DNA of 63,436 nt. Origin: Burkholderiales bacterium. Lineage in GTDB: Bacteria > Pseudomonadota > Gammaproteobacteria > Burkholderiales > Burkholderiaceae_C. The DNA is taken from positions 1-63,436 of the forward strand of contig JACRBA010000050.1 in assembly GCA_016213265.1 (NCBI GenBank), given 5' to 3'. Of the stretch, positions 17,551 through 32,476 are shown in pieces. The translations under genes and the position numbers were made by a program. The notes below the pieces were generated by a model. The model did no database searches. It was not told the origin of the DNA and was given only the letters and a program-made list of their open reading frames with translations. Each line of letters begins with the position of its first letter. Within the stretch, counting starts at the first letter, position 1.

Positions 17551-18072
17551 ATGTCCGTTCCCCTCCCCTGCGCCTCGCTCGTCGTCATGGGCGTGTCCGG
17601 CTGCGGCAAGACCAGCCTGGCGCAGGCCGTGGCCGCCGCGCTCGGCTGGCGCTTCATCGAGGGCGACGCCCACCATGGCCCGGACAACCTGGCCAAGATG
17701 CGCGAGGGCACGCCCTTGACCGATGCCGACCGCGCTGGCTGGCTGGACACGCTCGCCACGCAGCTGGGTCAGCCCCCCCTGCCGGCCGTGCTGAGCTGCT
17801 CCGCGCTCAAGCGCGCCTACCGCGACCGCCTGCGTGCGGCCTCGCCCGGCCTGCGCTTTGCCTTCCTCGACATCACGCCCGACGAGGCGCGTCGGCGCGT
17901 GCAGGCGCGCGCCGGCAGCCACTTCTTCACCCCCCAGTTGGTGGACAGCCAGTTCGCCACCCTGCAGCGGCCCGACGGCGAGGCCGGCGTGCTGCGCCTG
18001 GACGCCACCGCCGAGCCCGTGCAGCTCACGCAGCAGGTGGTGGCCTGGCTGACCCGCGAGGAGACCGCATGA
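17551..18072 (+). CDS. gntK: gluconokinase
   Basis: A 173-residue P-loop kinase of the GntK family that phosphorylates gluconate to 6-phosphogluconate, the entry to the Entner-Doudoroff and pentose phosphate routes. The Walker A loop is GVSGCGKTS near residue 15, followed by FIEGDAHHGPDNLAKM (substrate-binding motif), LSCSALKRAYRDRLR and SHFFTPQLVDSQFATLQ. The start at ATG 17551 gives the usual length; a GTG nine bases upstream is an alternative. Its stop overlaps the next ATG (ATGA), so it is coupled to the TRAP transporter. Confidence 0.93.
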   Translation: MSVPLPCASLVVMGVSGCGKTSLAQAVAAALGWRFIEGDAHHGPDNLAKMREGTPLTDADRAGWLDTLATQLGQPPLPAVLSCSALKRAYRDRLRAASPGLRFAFLDITPDEARRRVQARAGSHFFTPQLVDSQFATLQRPDGEAGVLRLDATAEPVQLTQQVVAWLTREETA

Positions 18073-18575
18073 CCGCTTCCCCCGACGCCCGGGCGCCCCT
18101 GGCGCGCCGCATCGCCGAGGCCGCCATGGCGCTGTGCCTGGGCGTGATGGCCCTGGCGGTGTTCGTCAACGTGGTGCTGCGCTACGGCTTCGGCAGCGGC
18201 GTGGCCGCGAGCGAGGAGCTGTCGCGCCTGCTGTTCGTGTGGATGGTGTTCATCGGCGCCACGGCGGCCTACCCCGCCGGTGAGCACATGGCCTTCACCA
18301 GCCTGGTGGCGAGCCTGCGCCGCCGCCCAGCGGCCCTGGCGGTGGCCACGCTGGTGATCCGTCTGCTGGTGCTGCTGGCCTGCGTGCTGGTGGGCCGCGG
18401 CGCCTGGCAGCAAGTGGCCGTGGGCTGGGACAGCCACTCGGTGGTGCTGGGCTACCCCGCCGCCCTGCTGCCCCTGCCCGCCCTGCTGTGCACCACCGCC
18501 ATCGGCGTGATGGTGCTGTGGGAGATCGTGCAACGCCGACCGCTGCCGCTCGGCCACGGCATGGAGATGGAATGA
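18069..18575 (+). CDS. TRAP transporter small permease (DctQ)
   Basis: A 168-residue membrane protein with four predicted helices, matching the DctQ subunit of tripartite ATP-independent periplasmic transporters (EELSRLLFVWMVFIGA is the typical second-helix motif). It pairs with the DctM subunit to import sugar acids or carboxylates using an ion gradient. ATGA overlaps join it to gntK upstream and to the large permease downstream. The context with gluconokinase and a GntR-like repressor points to gluconate or a related aldonate as substrate. Confidence 0.9.
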   Translation: MTASPDARAPLARRIAEAAMALCLGVMALAVFVNVVLRYGFGSGVAASEELSRLLFVWMVFIGATAAYPAGEHMAFTSLVASLRRRPAALAVATLVIRLLVLLACVLVGRGAWQQVAVGWDSHSVVLGYPAALLPLPALLCTTAIGVMVLWEIVQRRPLPLGHGMEME

Positions 18576-19864
18576 GCGCCGAAGCCGCTGCCTTCGTGGT
18601 CTTCTCGCTCGGCATGCTGGTGCTCATGGGCATCGGCATGAACATGGCGTTCGCCCTGGTGCTCACCGGCGCCGGCATGGCCTGGGTGCTGGACTTCTGG
18701 GACACCCAGCTGCTGGCACAGAACCTGGTGGCCGGCATCGACAGCTTCCCGCTGCTGGCCGTGCCCTTCTTCGTGCTGGCCGGCGAGCTGATGAACGCGG
18801 GCGGCATCAGCCGCCGCATCATCACCATGGCCCAGGCCTGGGTGGGCCACATCCGCGGCGGCCTGGGCTACGTGGCCATCGGCGCCGCCGTGCTCATGGC
18901 CAGCATGAGCGGCTCGGCGCTGGCCGACACCGCCGCGCTGGCCACCATCCTGCTGCCCATGATGCGCCAGCAGGGCTACCCGCTGCCCACCTCCGCCGGG
19001 CTGCTGGCCTCGGGCGGCATCATCGCGCCCATCATCCCGCCGTCCATGCCGTTCGTGATCTACGGCGTGACGACCAACACCTCGATCTCCGCGCTGTTCC
19101 TGTCCGGCATCGTGCCGGGCCTGTTCATGGGCGCCGGCCTCATCCTCGCGTGGAAGTGGGTGCTGCGGCGCATCGAGCTGCCCGAGGGTCAGCCGCTGCC
19201 GCTGCGCGAGCGGCTGGTCGCGACGGGCAAGGCCTTCTGGGCGCTGCTGATGCCGGTGATCATCATCGGCGGCATGAAGAGCGGCGTATTCACGCCCACC
19301 GAGGCCGCGGTCGTGGCCGCGTTCTACGCCCTGTTCGTGGCGCTCGTGGTGCACCGCGAGATGCGGCTGGGCGACATCCACGGCGTGCTGGTGCGCGCTG
19401 CCCGCACCACGGCCATCGTGATGTTCCTGTGCGCCGGCGCGCAGGTGGCGAGCTACATGATCACGCTCGCCGACCTGCCCGGCACCCTCAGCTGCTGGCT
19501 GGGCCCGCTCATCGAGAGCCCGCGGCTGCTGATGGCCGTGATGATGGTGGTGCTGGTGATCGTGGGCACCGCGCTCGACCTCACGCCCACCATCCTCATC
19601 TTCGCCCCGGTGATGCTGCCCATCGCCGTGAAGGCCGGCATCGACCCGGTGTACTTCGGCCTGATGTTCGTGCTCAACGGCGCCATCGGCCTGATCACCC
19701 CGCCCGTGGGCACCGTGCTCAACGTGGTGGCGGGCGTGGGCCGGCTGCCACTGCACCAGGTGATCCGGGGCGTGAACCCCTTCCTGCTCACCTACCTGGC
19801 CGTCCTCGTGCTCTTCATCCTGTTCCCGTCGCTCGTCACCGCACCGGTTGCCTGGATGCGCTGA
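18572..19864 (+). CDS. TRAP transporter large permease (DctM)
   Basis: A 430-residue protein of the DctM family with about 12 hydrophobic helices. Family signatures include AMSGSALADTAALATILLPMM, GGIIAPIIPPSMPFVIYG, MKSGVFTPTEAAVVAAFYAL and GLITPPVGTVLNVV. It is the ion-coupled transport subunit of the TRAP system. It overlaps dctQ by four bases and is followed 27 bases later by the binding protein. Confidence 0.95.
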   Translation: MSAEAAAFVVFSLGMLVLMGIGMNMAFALVLTGAGMAWVLDFWDTQLLAQNLVAGIDSFPLLAVPFFVLAGELMNAGGISRRIITMAQAWVGHIRGGLGYVAIGAAVLMASMSGSALADTAALATILLPMMRQQGYPLPTSAGLLASGGIIAPIIPPSMPFVIYGVTTNTSISALFLSGIVPGLFMGAGLILAWKWVLRRIELPEGQPLPLRERLVATGKAFWALLMPVIIIGGMKSGVFTPTEAAVVAAFYALFVALVVHREMRLGDIHGVLVRAARTTAIVMFLCAGAQVASYMITLADLPGTLSCWLGPLIESPRLLMAVMMVVLVIVGTALDLTPTILIFAPVMLPIAVKAGIDPVYFGLMFVLNGAIGLITPPVGTVLNVVAGVGRLPLHQVIRGVNPFLLTYLAVLVLFILFPSLVTAPVAWMR

Positions 19865-19891
19865 CCCATTCCCCCACAAGGAGACATTTCC

Positions 19892-20911
19892 ATGCAACGC
19901 ATCCGTCGCCACCTCATCGCCGCGGCCGCCACCGCCTTGCTGGCCAGCCCGCTGGCCGGGCTCGCTCAGGACATCAAGCCGCGCCTGATCCGCTTCGGCT
20001 ACGGCCTGAACGAGCAGAGCAACCAGGGCCGTGCCGTCAAGGTCTTCGCCGACGCGGTGGAAAAGGCCTCCGGCGGCAAGATGCGCGTGCGGGCCATCGG
20101 CGCCGCGGCGCTGGGCCCGGACACCCAGATGCAGCAGGCCCTGGTGGGCGGCGCCCAGGAGATGATGGTGGGCTCCACGGCCACCCTCGTGGGAATCACC
20201 AAGGAGATGGCGCTGTGGGACACGCCGTTCCTGATCAACAACGTGCGCGAGGCCGATGCGCTGCTGGACGGCCCGGTGGGCCAGAAGGTGATGGCCAAGC
20301 TGCCCGAGAAGGGCCTGGTGGGCCTGGTGTACTGGGAGAACGGCTTCCGCAACCTCACCAACAGCAGGCGGCCGGTCACCAAGGCCGAGGACCTGGACGG
20401 CATCAAGCTGCGCGTGATGCAGAACAACGTGTTCCTCGACAGCTTCCGCAGCCTGGGCGCCAACGCCGTGCCGCTGCCCTTCTCGGAGCTGTTCAGCGCG
20501 CTGGAGACCAAGACGGTGGACGGCCAGGAGAACCCGTACAACACCATCCTCTCGAGCAAGTTCTACGAGGTGCAGAAGTACCTCAGCGTGACCAACCACG
20601 TGTACAGCCCGTGGATCGTGCTGGTGAGCAAGAAGTGGTGGGACACGCTCTCGCCGGCCGAGCAGAAGATCCTGAAGGACGCCGCGGTGGCCAGCCGCGA
20701 CTTCGAGCGCAAGGACACGCGCGAGGAAGCCGGCCGCGCGCTGGCCGAGCTGAAGGCCAAGGGCATGCAGGTCAACGAGCTGAGCCCGGCCGAGGCCGCC
20801 CGCATGCGCGACAAGCTCACGCGGGTGAACGCCAGCATCGCGGCCAACGTGGGCATGGACCTGTGGAACGAGACGCAGGCCGAGCTGGCGAAGCTGCGCG
20901 GGCGGAAGTGA
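19892..20911 (+). CDS. TRAP transporter substrate-binding protein (DctP)
   Basis: A 339-residue periplasmic solute-binding protein of the DctP type. A Sec signal peptide (residues 1-26, ending LAGLAQD) precedes the mature domain. The conserved substrate-binding region reads DLDGIKLRVMQN..FLDSFRSLGANAVPLPFSELFSALETKTVDGQENP, in which the family's ligand-contacting Arg is in KLRV. AAGGAGA precedes the ATG. It supplies the DctQM permease; the neighbouring gluconokinase suggests an aldonic acid ligand. Confidence 0.94.
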   Translation: MQRIRRHLIAAAATALLASPLAGLAQDIKPRLIRFGYGLNEQSNQGRAVKVFADAVEKASGGKMRVRAIGAAALGPDTQMQQALVGGAQEMMVGSTATLVGITKEMALWDTPFLINNVREADALLDGPVGQKVMAKLPEKGLVGLVYWENGFRNLTNSRRPVTKAEDLDGIKLRVMQNNVFLDSFRSLGANAVPLPFSELFSALETKTVDGQENPYNTILSSKFYEVQKYLSVTNHVYSPWIVLVSKKWWDTLSPAEQKILKDAAVASRDFERKDTREEAGRALAELKAKGMQVNELSPAEAARMRDKLTRVNASIAANVGMDLWNETQAELAKLRGRK

Positions 20912-20957
20912 CGCTGCCCTGGGCCCGCCCCAGCGGCCGGTAAGCTGGGCCGGGCCG

Positions 20958-20978
20958 GGGCAGGCACGGCGCCTGCCC
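20958..20978 (+). terminator. Hairpin after the TRAP operon
   Basis: GGGCAGGC and GCCTGCCC make a perfect eight-base stem around the loop ACGGC, 47 bases after dctP and 13 bases before the next start codon. There is no T run, so it may be a weak terminator, an RNA-stabilising 3' end, or a structure limiting translation of the next gene. Confidence 0.4.
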
Positions 20979-20991
20979 TGGGGCCGGCTCG

Positions 20992-22062
20992 ATGAGCCCG
21001 CCTCCCGCCCTGCCCCCTTCGCCGCCCGATGAGCACCGCCCCGACCTGGCGCTGCGCACGCTGGTCGTGGCCGCCACCGTCGCCATGGTGGCCGTGCTGC
21101 TGCCCTTCTACGGCGCGGTGCTGTGGGCGGTGATCCTGGCGCTGGTCTTCCGCCCGCTGCAGCGGCGCCTGGTGCGGCGGCTGCAGCGGCCCGGCTGGGC
21201 CGCCGCCGTCACGCTGCTGGCGGTGATCCTGGTGGTGGTGCTGCCGCTGCTGGGCCTGTCGGCCGCGCTCGCGCGCGAGGGGGCCCGCTTCGCCCAGGCG
21301 GTGCAGACCGGCGCCATCGACCTGCCGGGCCTGCTGGAGCGTGCGTTCCACGCCCTGCCCGCCCCGGTGGGCGAGCTGCTCGGCCAGGCCGGCATCGCCG
21401 ACGTGGACGCGCTGCGCCAGCGCATCGAGCAGAGCGCCGGCCGGGTGGCCCAGTTCCTGGCCGGCCATGTGCTCGACATGGGCCAGGTGACGGTCGCCTT
21501 CGTGGTGCAGCTGTTCGTCGCGCTCTACGTGGGCTATTTCATGCTGCGCGACGGCGACACGCTGTCGGCCCAGGTGTGGGCCGCCCTGCCGCTGCGCGAG
21601 CACCCCAAGCGGGCCCTGCGCGAGCGCATCACCACCGTGCTGCGCGCCACGGTGAAGGGCAACCTCGTCGTGGCCGTGCTGCAAGGCGCCATCGGCGGCG
21701 TGGTGCTGGCCGTGCTGGGCGTGCCGGGCGCCTTGCTCGCGGGGGCGCTGATCGCGCTGTTCTCGCTGCTGCCCGCCGTGGGGTCCGCCCTGGTGTGGGG
21801 CCCCATCGCGCTGTACCTGCTGGCCACGGGCGAGGTGTGGCGCGGCGTGGCGCTCATCGTCATCGGGGTGGGCGTCATCAGCATGGTCGACAACCTGCTG
21901 CGCCCCATCCTGGTCGGCCGCGACACGCGGCTGCCCGACTGGCTGGTGCTGGTCACCACCGTGGGGGGCATCGCGCTGATCGGGCTCAACGGCTTCGTGG
22001 TGGGGCCGCTGGTGGCCAGCGTGTTCGTCGCGGCCTGGGGCATCTACGGCGCCAGGCGCTGA
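20992..22062 (+). CDS. AI-2E/PerM-family membrane protein
   Basis: A 356-residue integral membrane protein of the AI-2E transporter (UPF0118, PerM) family with about eight helices: two near residues 20-50, one near 65-85, one at 160-185 and four in the second half, including the family-typical GALIALFSLLPAVGSALVWGP and LRPILVGRDTRLPDWLVLVTTVGG motifs. Members export autoinducer-2, carry ions or act in cell-envelope stress; the substrate of this one is unknown. It begins 80 bases after dctP, separated by a hairpin, so it is probably a separate unit. Confidence 0.88.
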   Translation: MSPPPALPPSPPDEHRPDLALRTLVVAATVAMVAVLLPFYGAVLWAVILALVFRPLQRRLVRRLQRPGWAAAVTLLAVILVVVLPLLGLSAALAREGARFAQAVQTGAIDLPGLLERAFHALPAPVGELLGQAGIADVDALRQRIEQSAGRVAQFLAGHVLDMGQVTVAFVVQLFVALYVGYFMLRDGDTLSAQVWAALPLREHPKRALRERITTVLRATVKGNLVVAVLQGAIGGVVLAVLGVPGALLAGALIALFSLLPAVGSALVWGPIALYLLATGEVWRGVALIVIGVGVISMVDNLLRPILVGRDTRLPDWLVLVTTVGGIALIGLNGFVVGPLVASVFVAAWGIYGARR

Positions 22063-22086
22063 GCCGCGGCGCCGACGGCGACCGCA

Positions 22087-23967
22087 TCACGCGGCGCAGA
22101 TGCGGGCACGCCCCGCCTCCTTGGCACGGTACAGGCGCGCGTCGGCCACCCGCACCAGGGCCTCGAAGCCGTTCGCGTCCCGCCCCAGGAAGGCCACGCC
22201 CGCGGAGAACGTGCAGCCGGCGAAGGGCCCGGCGGCCCCGGGGACCGACGCCGCGCGAAAGTCGTCCAGCCACTGTGCCATGAGGGGCGCCACCGCGTCC
22301 GCATCACACGGGTCGAGCAGCAGCAGGAACTCCTCGCCGCCGAAGCGGCACAGGATGTCGCTGCTGCGCAGGCGCTGCTGCAGTTGCCGGGCGAAGGCCA
22401 CGAGCACCTGGTCCCCCGCCTCGTGCCCGTGTCGGTCGTTGACGCGCTTGAAGTGGTCGATGTCGAGCAGCGCGACCGCGAGCCCTTCGCCCGTGCGCTG
22501 TGCCCGCGCCAGCCGCCCCTCGATCACCTGGGCCAGGAAACGCCGGTTGTGCAGGCCCGTGAGCGGATCGCGCAGCGCCTGCTCCTGCAGCCGTTGCTGC
22601 AGCGCCTGGGCCTCGGCCATCTTCGCCTGCAGCGCTGCGTTCAGCCGCTGCGACTCGGCCATGCGTTCCTGCAACTGCGCGTTCAGGGCGGCCAGGCGCT
22701 CGCGGTCGCCCTCGGCATGCTCCTGCGCCTCGCGGGCGCGGCGCGTTTCGTAGGCCACCTGCAGGGCGATGACGCCAGCGCGCGAGCCGCGCACCACCAG
22801 CGTCTCCAGCAGCCCGAAGGAGCGGCGCAGGTGACGCAGCGCCGCCGTGTCGTCGCCCATCTGCTCGCAGGCCGCCGTGGCCACCTGGAGCAGCCGCATC
22901 CGGGCGTAGGGCGACTCGGTCGAGCCGGTCTCGTCGAGCACGGCGATGTGGGCCTCGGCCACGCGCCGGGCCTCGGCCGCGCGGCCCTCGGCCAGCTCGC
23001 AGCAGGCGCGCGCGCGCGCCAGGGCCGTCGCACCGTCGCCGTTGCCGAAGGCGTGGCCGGTCGACCGCTGCAGCCACCGCCGGGCGCCATCGAGGTCATG
23101 CATGCACAGGTGCCCGATCGCCAGCAGAGACGCCGACTCGTCCAGCAGCGCCGCAGGCAGCTCGGCCTCACGGCGGCGCAGAAGTGCCAGCACCTCGCCG
23201 CAGGCCGCGCCCTGGCCGAGGCCCTCGAGGGCCAGGATCCAGTTCGCGGCCGCGAGGATGGCGCAGTTCCAGGCCTGGGCGGCCTCGGCCGCGTGCCACG
23301 CGCGGCGGGCCAGGGCCAGCGCCTCCTCCAGGTTGTACAGATCCACGTGGCAACCGGCCAGGTTCACCAGGGCGGCCACCGTCGGGCCGGGGGAATCGCA
23401 GGCGCTCGCCGCTTCCTTGGCGTGATAGAAGTCGAGCAGCATCGCGTCGGTGTCGCCCAGCCGGGCGCGCGTGCAGCCGCGCAGGTTGTGGCTCACGTAG
23501 CGATCGAGCGGCGACCGCTCCACCTCGGTGCATGCGGCAATGCGCAGATGCAGCGCCAGCGCCTCGTCGACGCGCCCGGTGCCCCGCAGGAGAAAGGTCT
23601 CCAGGTCGTCGCAGCTCAGCAGCCCCGCGGCGTCACCGGCCGCCTCGTACAGCGAGCGGGCCTGCGCCAGGGCGCGCGCACCTGCCTCCACGTCGCCGCG
23701 CCGCAGGCTGGCATAGGCCACATGCCAGCTGGCGCGCGCCTGCAGCGCGGGGCTGGGTGCCGCATCCGGCGTGCGCAACACCTCGGCCGCGATGTCTCCC
23801 GCGGCGGCACCATCCAGGAACAACAGCCAGTCGGCCCGGGCCAGCCGCTGGGCAGCGGAACCGTCACGGTGGACGGGACGAGAAGGGGCGGTCACAGTGA
23901 CATGGACGTAACCAACTAGGTCGTCGGCATCAGCGACATGCGGTGCGCGCCGCTCAGAGCCGGGCAC
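22087..23967 (-). CDS. Soluble TPR-repeat diguanylate cyclase
   Basis: A roughly 626-residue cytoplasmic protein. Residues 40-390 are helical tetratricopeptide-like repeats, residues 400-460 a coiled coil (LAALNAQLQERMAESQRLNAALQ type heptads), and residues 465-620 a GGDEF domain with the active GGEEF signature near 540 and an intact RxxD inhibitory site (RSSD) nine residues before it. It should make cyclic di-GMP from GTP, with feedback inhibition. No membrane segment is seen. The start is uncertain (GTG 23967 or GTG 23895; neither has a good ribosome site). It is the last of three minus-strand genes that include the giant kinase. Confidence 0.9.
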   Translation of the reverse strand: MPGSERRAPHVADADDLVGYVHVTVTAPSRPVHRDGSAAQRLARADWLLFLDGAAAGDIAAEVLRTPDAAPSPALQARASWHVAYASLRRGDVEAGARALAQARSLYEAAGDAAGLLSCDDLETFLLRGTGRVDEALALHLRIAACTEVERSPLDRYVSHNLRGCTRARLGDTDAMLLDFYHAKEAASACDSPGPTVAALVNLAGCHVDLYNLEEALALARRAWHAAEAAQAWNCAILAAANWILALEGLGQGAACGEVLALLRRREAELPAALLDESASLLAIGHLCMHDLDGARRWLQRSTGHAFGNGDGATALARARACCELAEGRAAEARRVAEAHIAVLDETGSTESPYARMRLLQVATAACEQMGDDTAALRHLRRSFGLLETLVVRGSRAGVIALQVAYETRRAREAQEHAEGDRERLAALNAQLQERMAESQRLNAALQAKMAEAQALQQRLQEQALRDPLTGLHNRRFLAQVIEGRLARAQRTGEGLAVALLDIDHFKRVNDRHGHEAGDQVLVAFARQLQQRLRSSDILCRFGGEEFLLLLDPCDADAVAPLMAQWLDDFRAASVPGAAGPFAGCTFSAGVAFLGRDANGFEALVRVADARLYRAKEAGRARICAA

Positions 23968-24051
23968 CGCATCTGGCGATGACCAAGGCAGAGTGGACCA
24001 TGGCGGCTGCCCCTGGGCGGGCGCCTGAACGCACGCCCAACCCGCAGGGGT

Positions 24052-25038
24052 TCAGTCTGCCGTGATGCCGGCCTCGCGCACGAGCTGGCGGATGAGGGCC
24101 GACTCACGCAGCACCCGCTCGGCGTAGCCCTCGGGGGGCGCGTAGCCGGCCTCGGCGCCGGCGCGCCACAGCTCCGCAGCCACCGCGGGATCCTTCAACG
24201 CCTGCGCCAGCGCGTCCACGAGCCGCTCGCGCACGGGCGGTGGAAGCCCGCGCGGGGCGAGCACCGTCACCCAGGAGTCGAGCTCCACACCGGGGTAGCC
24301 GGCTTCGGCCACCGTCGGCACCGTGGGCAAGGCGGGCGAACGTTGGGCCGAGGCCACGGCCAGCGCCCGCACGCGACCGGCCTCGATGTGCGGCTTGGCC
24401 GCGATGACCCCATCGACGGACAGGGGCACCTGGCCGCCGAGCAGGTCCTGCATGGCGGGCGCGCTGCCCTTGTAGGGCACGTGCACGATGTCGATCCCTG
24501 TGCGCCACTTCAGCATCTCGCCCGCCAGGTGGGCCACCGTCGCGTTGCCGAACGACGCGTAGCTGAGCTTGCCTGGCTGGCGGCGCGCCAGCGCCACCAG
24601 CTGGCCGAGCGTCTCGACCCCGAGCGACGGGTGGGCCAGCACCACCATCGACAGGCGGCCCACGATCCCGATGGGCTCGAAGCTCGCGAGCGGGTCGTAA
24701 GGCAGCGGGCTTCTAAGGGCCGGGGCGATGGTGTAGGTGGTGTTCGAGGTGAACAGCAGGGTGTGGCCGTCAGCCGCCGCACTCGCCACGGCCGCGGCCG
24801 CGATGACGGTGCCGGCGCCGGCCTTGTTCTCCACCACCACCGCCTGCCCCAGGCGGCCCGCCAGGCCCTTGGCGACGACACGCCCCGCGATGTCGGCCGA
24901 GCCGCCCGCCGGGTAGGGCACCACCAGCGTGATGGGCCGGCTCGGGAATGTCGTTGCCCGGGCCGGCGCGCCGAGCGAGGCCGCCAGCGCGCCCATGGCG
25001 GTGAGCCAGGCGCGTCGTCCGTACATCCGCTGGTCCAT
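24052..25038 (-). CDS. Bug-family (tripartite tricarboxylate transporter) solute-binding protein
   Basis: A 328-residue periplasmic binding protein of the Bug/TctC family. The signal RRAWLTAMGALAASLGAPARA may be of twin-arginine type. Motifs typical of the family are PSRPITLVVPYPAGGSADI, VVENKAGAG, HVPYKGSAPAMQDLLGGQV and LPTVPTVAEAGYPGVE. Betaproteobacteria carry many such proteins without linked permeases; no TctAB permease is encoded here. It starts 24 bases after the giant kinase stop with AAGGAG before its ATG, so the two are probably cotranscribed. Confidence 0.92.
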   Translation of the reverse strand: MDQRMYGRRAWLTAMGALAASLGAPARATTFPSRPITLVVPYPAGGSADIAGRVVAKGLAGRLGQAVVVENKAGAGTVIAAAAVASAAADGHTLLFTSNTTYTIAPALRSPLPYDPLASFEPIGIVGRLSMVVLAHPSLGVETLGQLVALARRQPGKLSYASFGNATVAHLAGEMLKWRTGIDIVHVPYKGSAPAMQDLLGGQVPLSVDGVIAAKPHIEAGRVRALAVASAQRSPALPTVPTVAEAGYPGVELDSWVTVLAPRGLPPPVRERLVDALAQALKDPAVAAELWRAGAEAGYAPPEGYAERVLRESALIRQLVREAGITAD

Positions 25039-25062
25039 GGTGGCTCCTTGGGCTGCACCGGC

Positions 25063-31029
<5,967 letters not shown>

Positions 31030-31154
31030 CAGGGCTCCCCCTCTGGCCGGGATCTTCGCAGATCCCTCCCGCCGCGGTCACCCCCGGGCCGGCCCGGACG
31101 CCCCCGCCACCGCCGCCTGCCTTGACATGGAACAAGCGACGTCCGCGACGTGCC

Positions 31155-32438
31155 TCAGCCGGGCGGGATGAGCTGCAGAACGCGATCGGCCATGCGCCCC
31201 GCCGCCCCGCCGTGGGTGGACATGAAGCGGCGCGCGGCCGCCCGCGCCGCGGCGAGCGTGGCCGCGGCGCCCAGGGCGAGCTGCACCTGGCGCGGCGCGG
31301 CCGGGAGATCCGCCACCTGCCACGCCACGCCGCTGGCAGTGGCCTCGCGCGCCGCCTCGGCGAAGTTGAATACCGAGGGGCCGAGCACCATCGGGCAGCC
31401 GCAGGCGGCCGCCTCGATGAAGTTGTGCGAGCCGTAGGGGCCGAAGCTGCCGCCTTGCAGGCCCACGTCGGCGAGCGCGAAGTACAGGGGCATCTCGCCC
31501 AGGGAATCGCCCAGCCAGACGTCGGCCTGCGCGTCGTGCGGGCCGGGGCCGTCGGGGCCCCAGTCGCTGCGGCGGCTCACCCGCAGCCCCTGCTGGCCCA
31601 CGAGCGCGGCCACGTCGTCGAAACGCTGCGGGTGGCGCGGCACGATCAGCAGCAGCGGCCGCGGGGTGCCGACCGACACCCAGGCGGCGAGCAACCCGGC
31701 CTCCTCGCCCTCACGCGTGCTGGCGGCCACCACCACGGGGCGCGACACGCCGGCCTTCCAGCGGCTGCCCAGGCCCGCCTGCGCCGCATCCGGCCGCACG
31801 TCGTACTTGAGGTTGCCCATCACCTGCACCTGCCGCACCCCGGCGGCACGCAGCCGCTCGGCATCGGCCGGCGTCTGCGCCAGCGCCACGGCCAGGCGCT
31901 CGGCCGCGGGCCGCAGCAAGGTCGCGAGGCGCCGGCCCTTGGCCGCGCTGCGCTCGGACAGGCGGGCATTGGCGAGCACCATGGGCACCGACGCCCGGCC
32001 CGCCTCGTGCAGCAGCACGGGCCAGACCTCGGTCTCCATGAGCACGCCCACCGCCGGCCGGTGGCGGCGCAGGAAGCGCCGCACGGCACCGGGCGTGTCC
32101 ACAGGCAGCCAGGCCTGGTGGTCACCCGGCTGCAACAGGGCCGCCCCGACGGCGCGGCCGGTGGCCGTGCCGTGGGTGAGCAGCAGGCGCACGCCGGGCC
32201 GCCGCTCACGCAGGGCGGCCACCAGCGCGGCCGCGGCGCGCGTCTCGCCCAGCGAGACGGCATGCACCCACACGGCCCCGGGCACGGTGCGCGGCCCGAA
32301 GCCCAGCCGCTCGCCGAGCCGCTGGCGGTAGCCGGGCTCGCGGCGACCGCGCCACCACAGGCGCGCCAGCAGCAGCGGCGTCAACAGCCGCCACAGCGTG
32401 GCGTAGGCCAGGCGCGCGATCAACGCCGTCATGGGCAT
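31155..32438 (-). CDS. waaA: 3-deoxy-D-manno-octulosonic acid transferase
   Basis: A 427-residue GT30 glycosyltransferase that adds Kdo from CMP-Kdo to lipid IVA, the first step of lipopolysaccharide core synthesis at the inner membrane. An N-terminal membrane anchor (LATLWRLLTPLLLARL-like, residues 5-25) precedes the family motifs VWVHAVSLGETRAAAALV, LLTHGTATGR, METEVWPVLL (catalytic Glu region), NARLSERS, MGNLKYD and the C-terminal FGPYGSHNFIEAAACGCPMVLGPSVFNFAEA. It follows algC by 38 bases on the same strand, so both envelope genes may be cotranscribed. Confidence 0.95.
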   Translation of the reverse strand: MPMTALIARLAYATLWRLLTPLLLARLWWRGRREPGYRQRLGERLGFGPRTVPGAVWVHAVSLGETRAAAALVAALRERRPGVRLLLTHGTATGRAVGAALLQPGDHQAWLPVDTPGAVRRFLRRHRPAVGVLMETEVWPVLLHEAGRASVPMVLANARLSERSAAKGRRLATLLRPAAERLAVALAQTPADAERLRAAGVRQVQVMGNLKYDVRPDAAQAGLGSRWKAGVSRPVVVAASTREGEEAGLLAAWVSVGTPRPLLLIVPRHPQRFDDVAALVGQQGLRVSRRSDWGPDGPGPHDAQADVWLGDSLGEMPLYFALADVGLQGGSFGPYGSHNFIEAAACGCPMVLGPSVFNFAEAAREATASGVAWQVADLPAAPRQVQLALGAAATLAAARAAARRFMSTHGGAAGRMADRVLQLIPPG

Positions 32439-32476
32439 GGGCAGCGGCCCCGCGGCCCCGGGGCGATGGGCGGTGC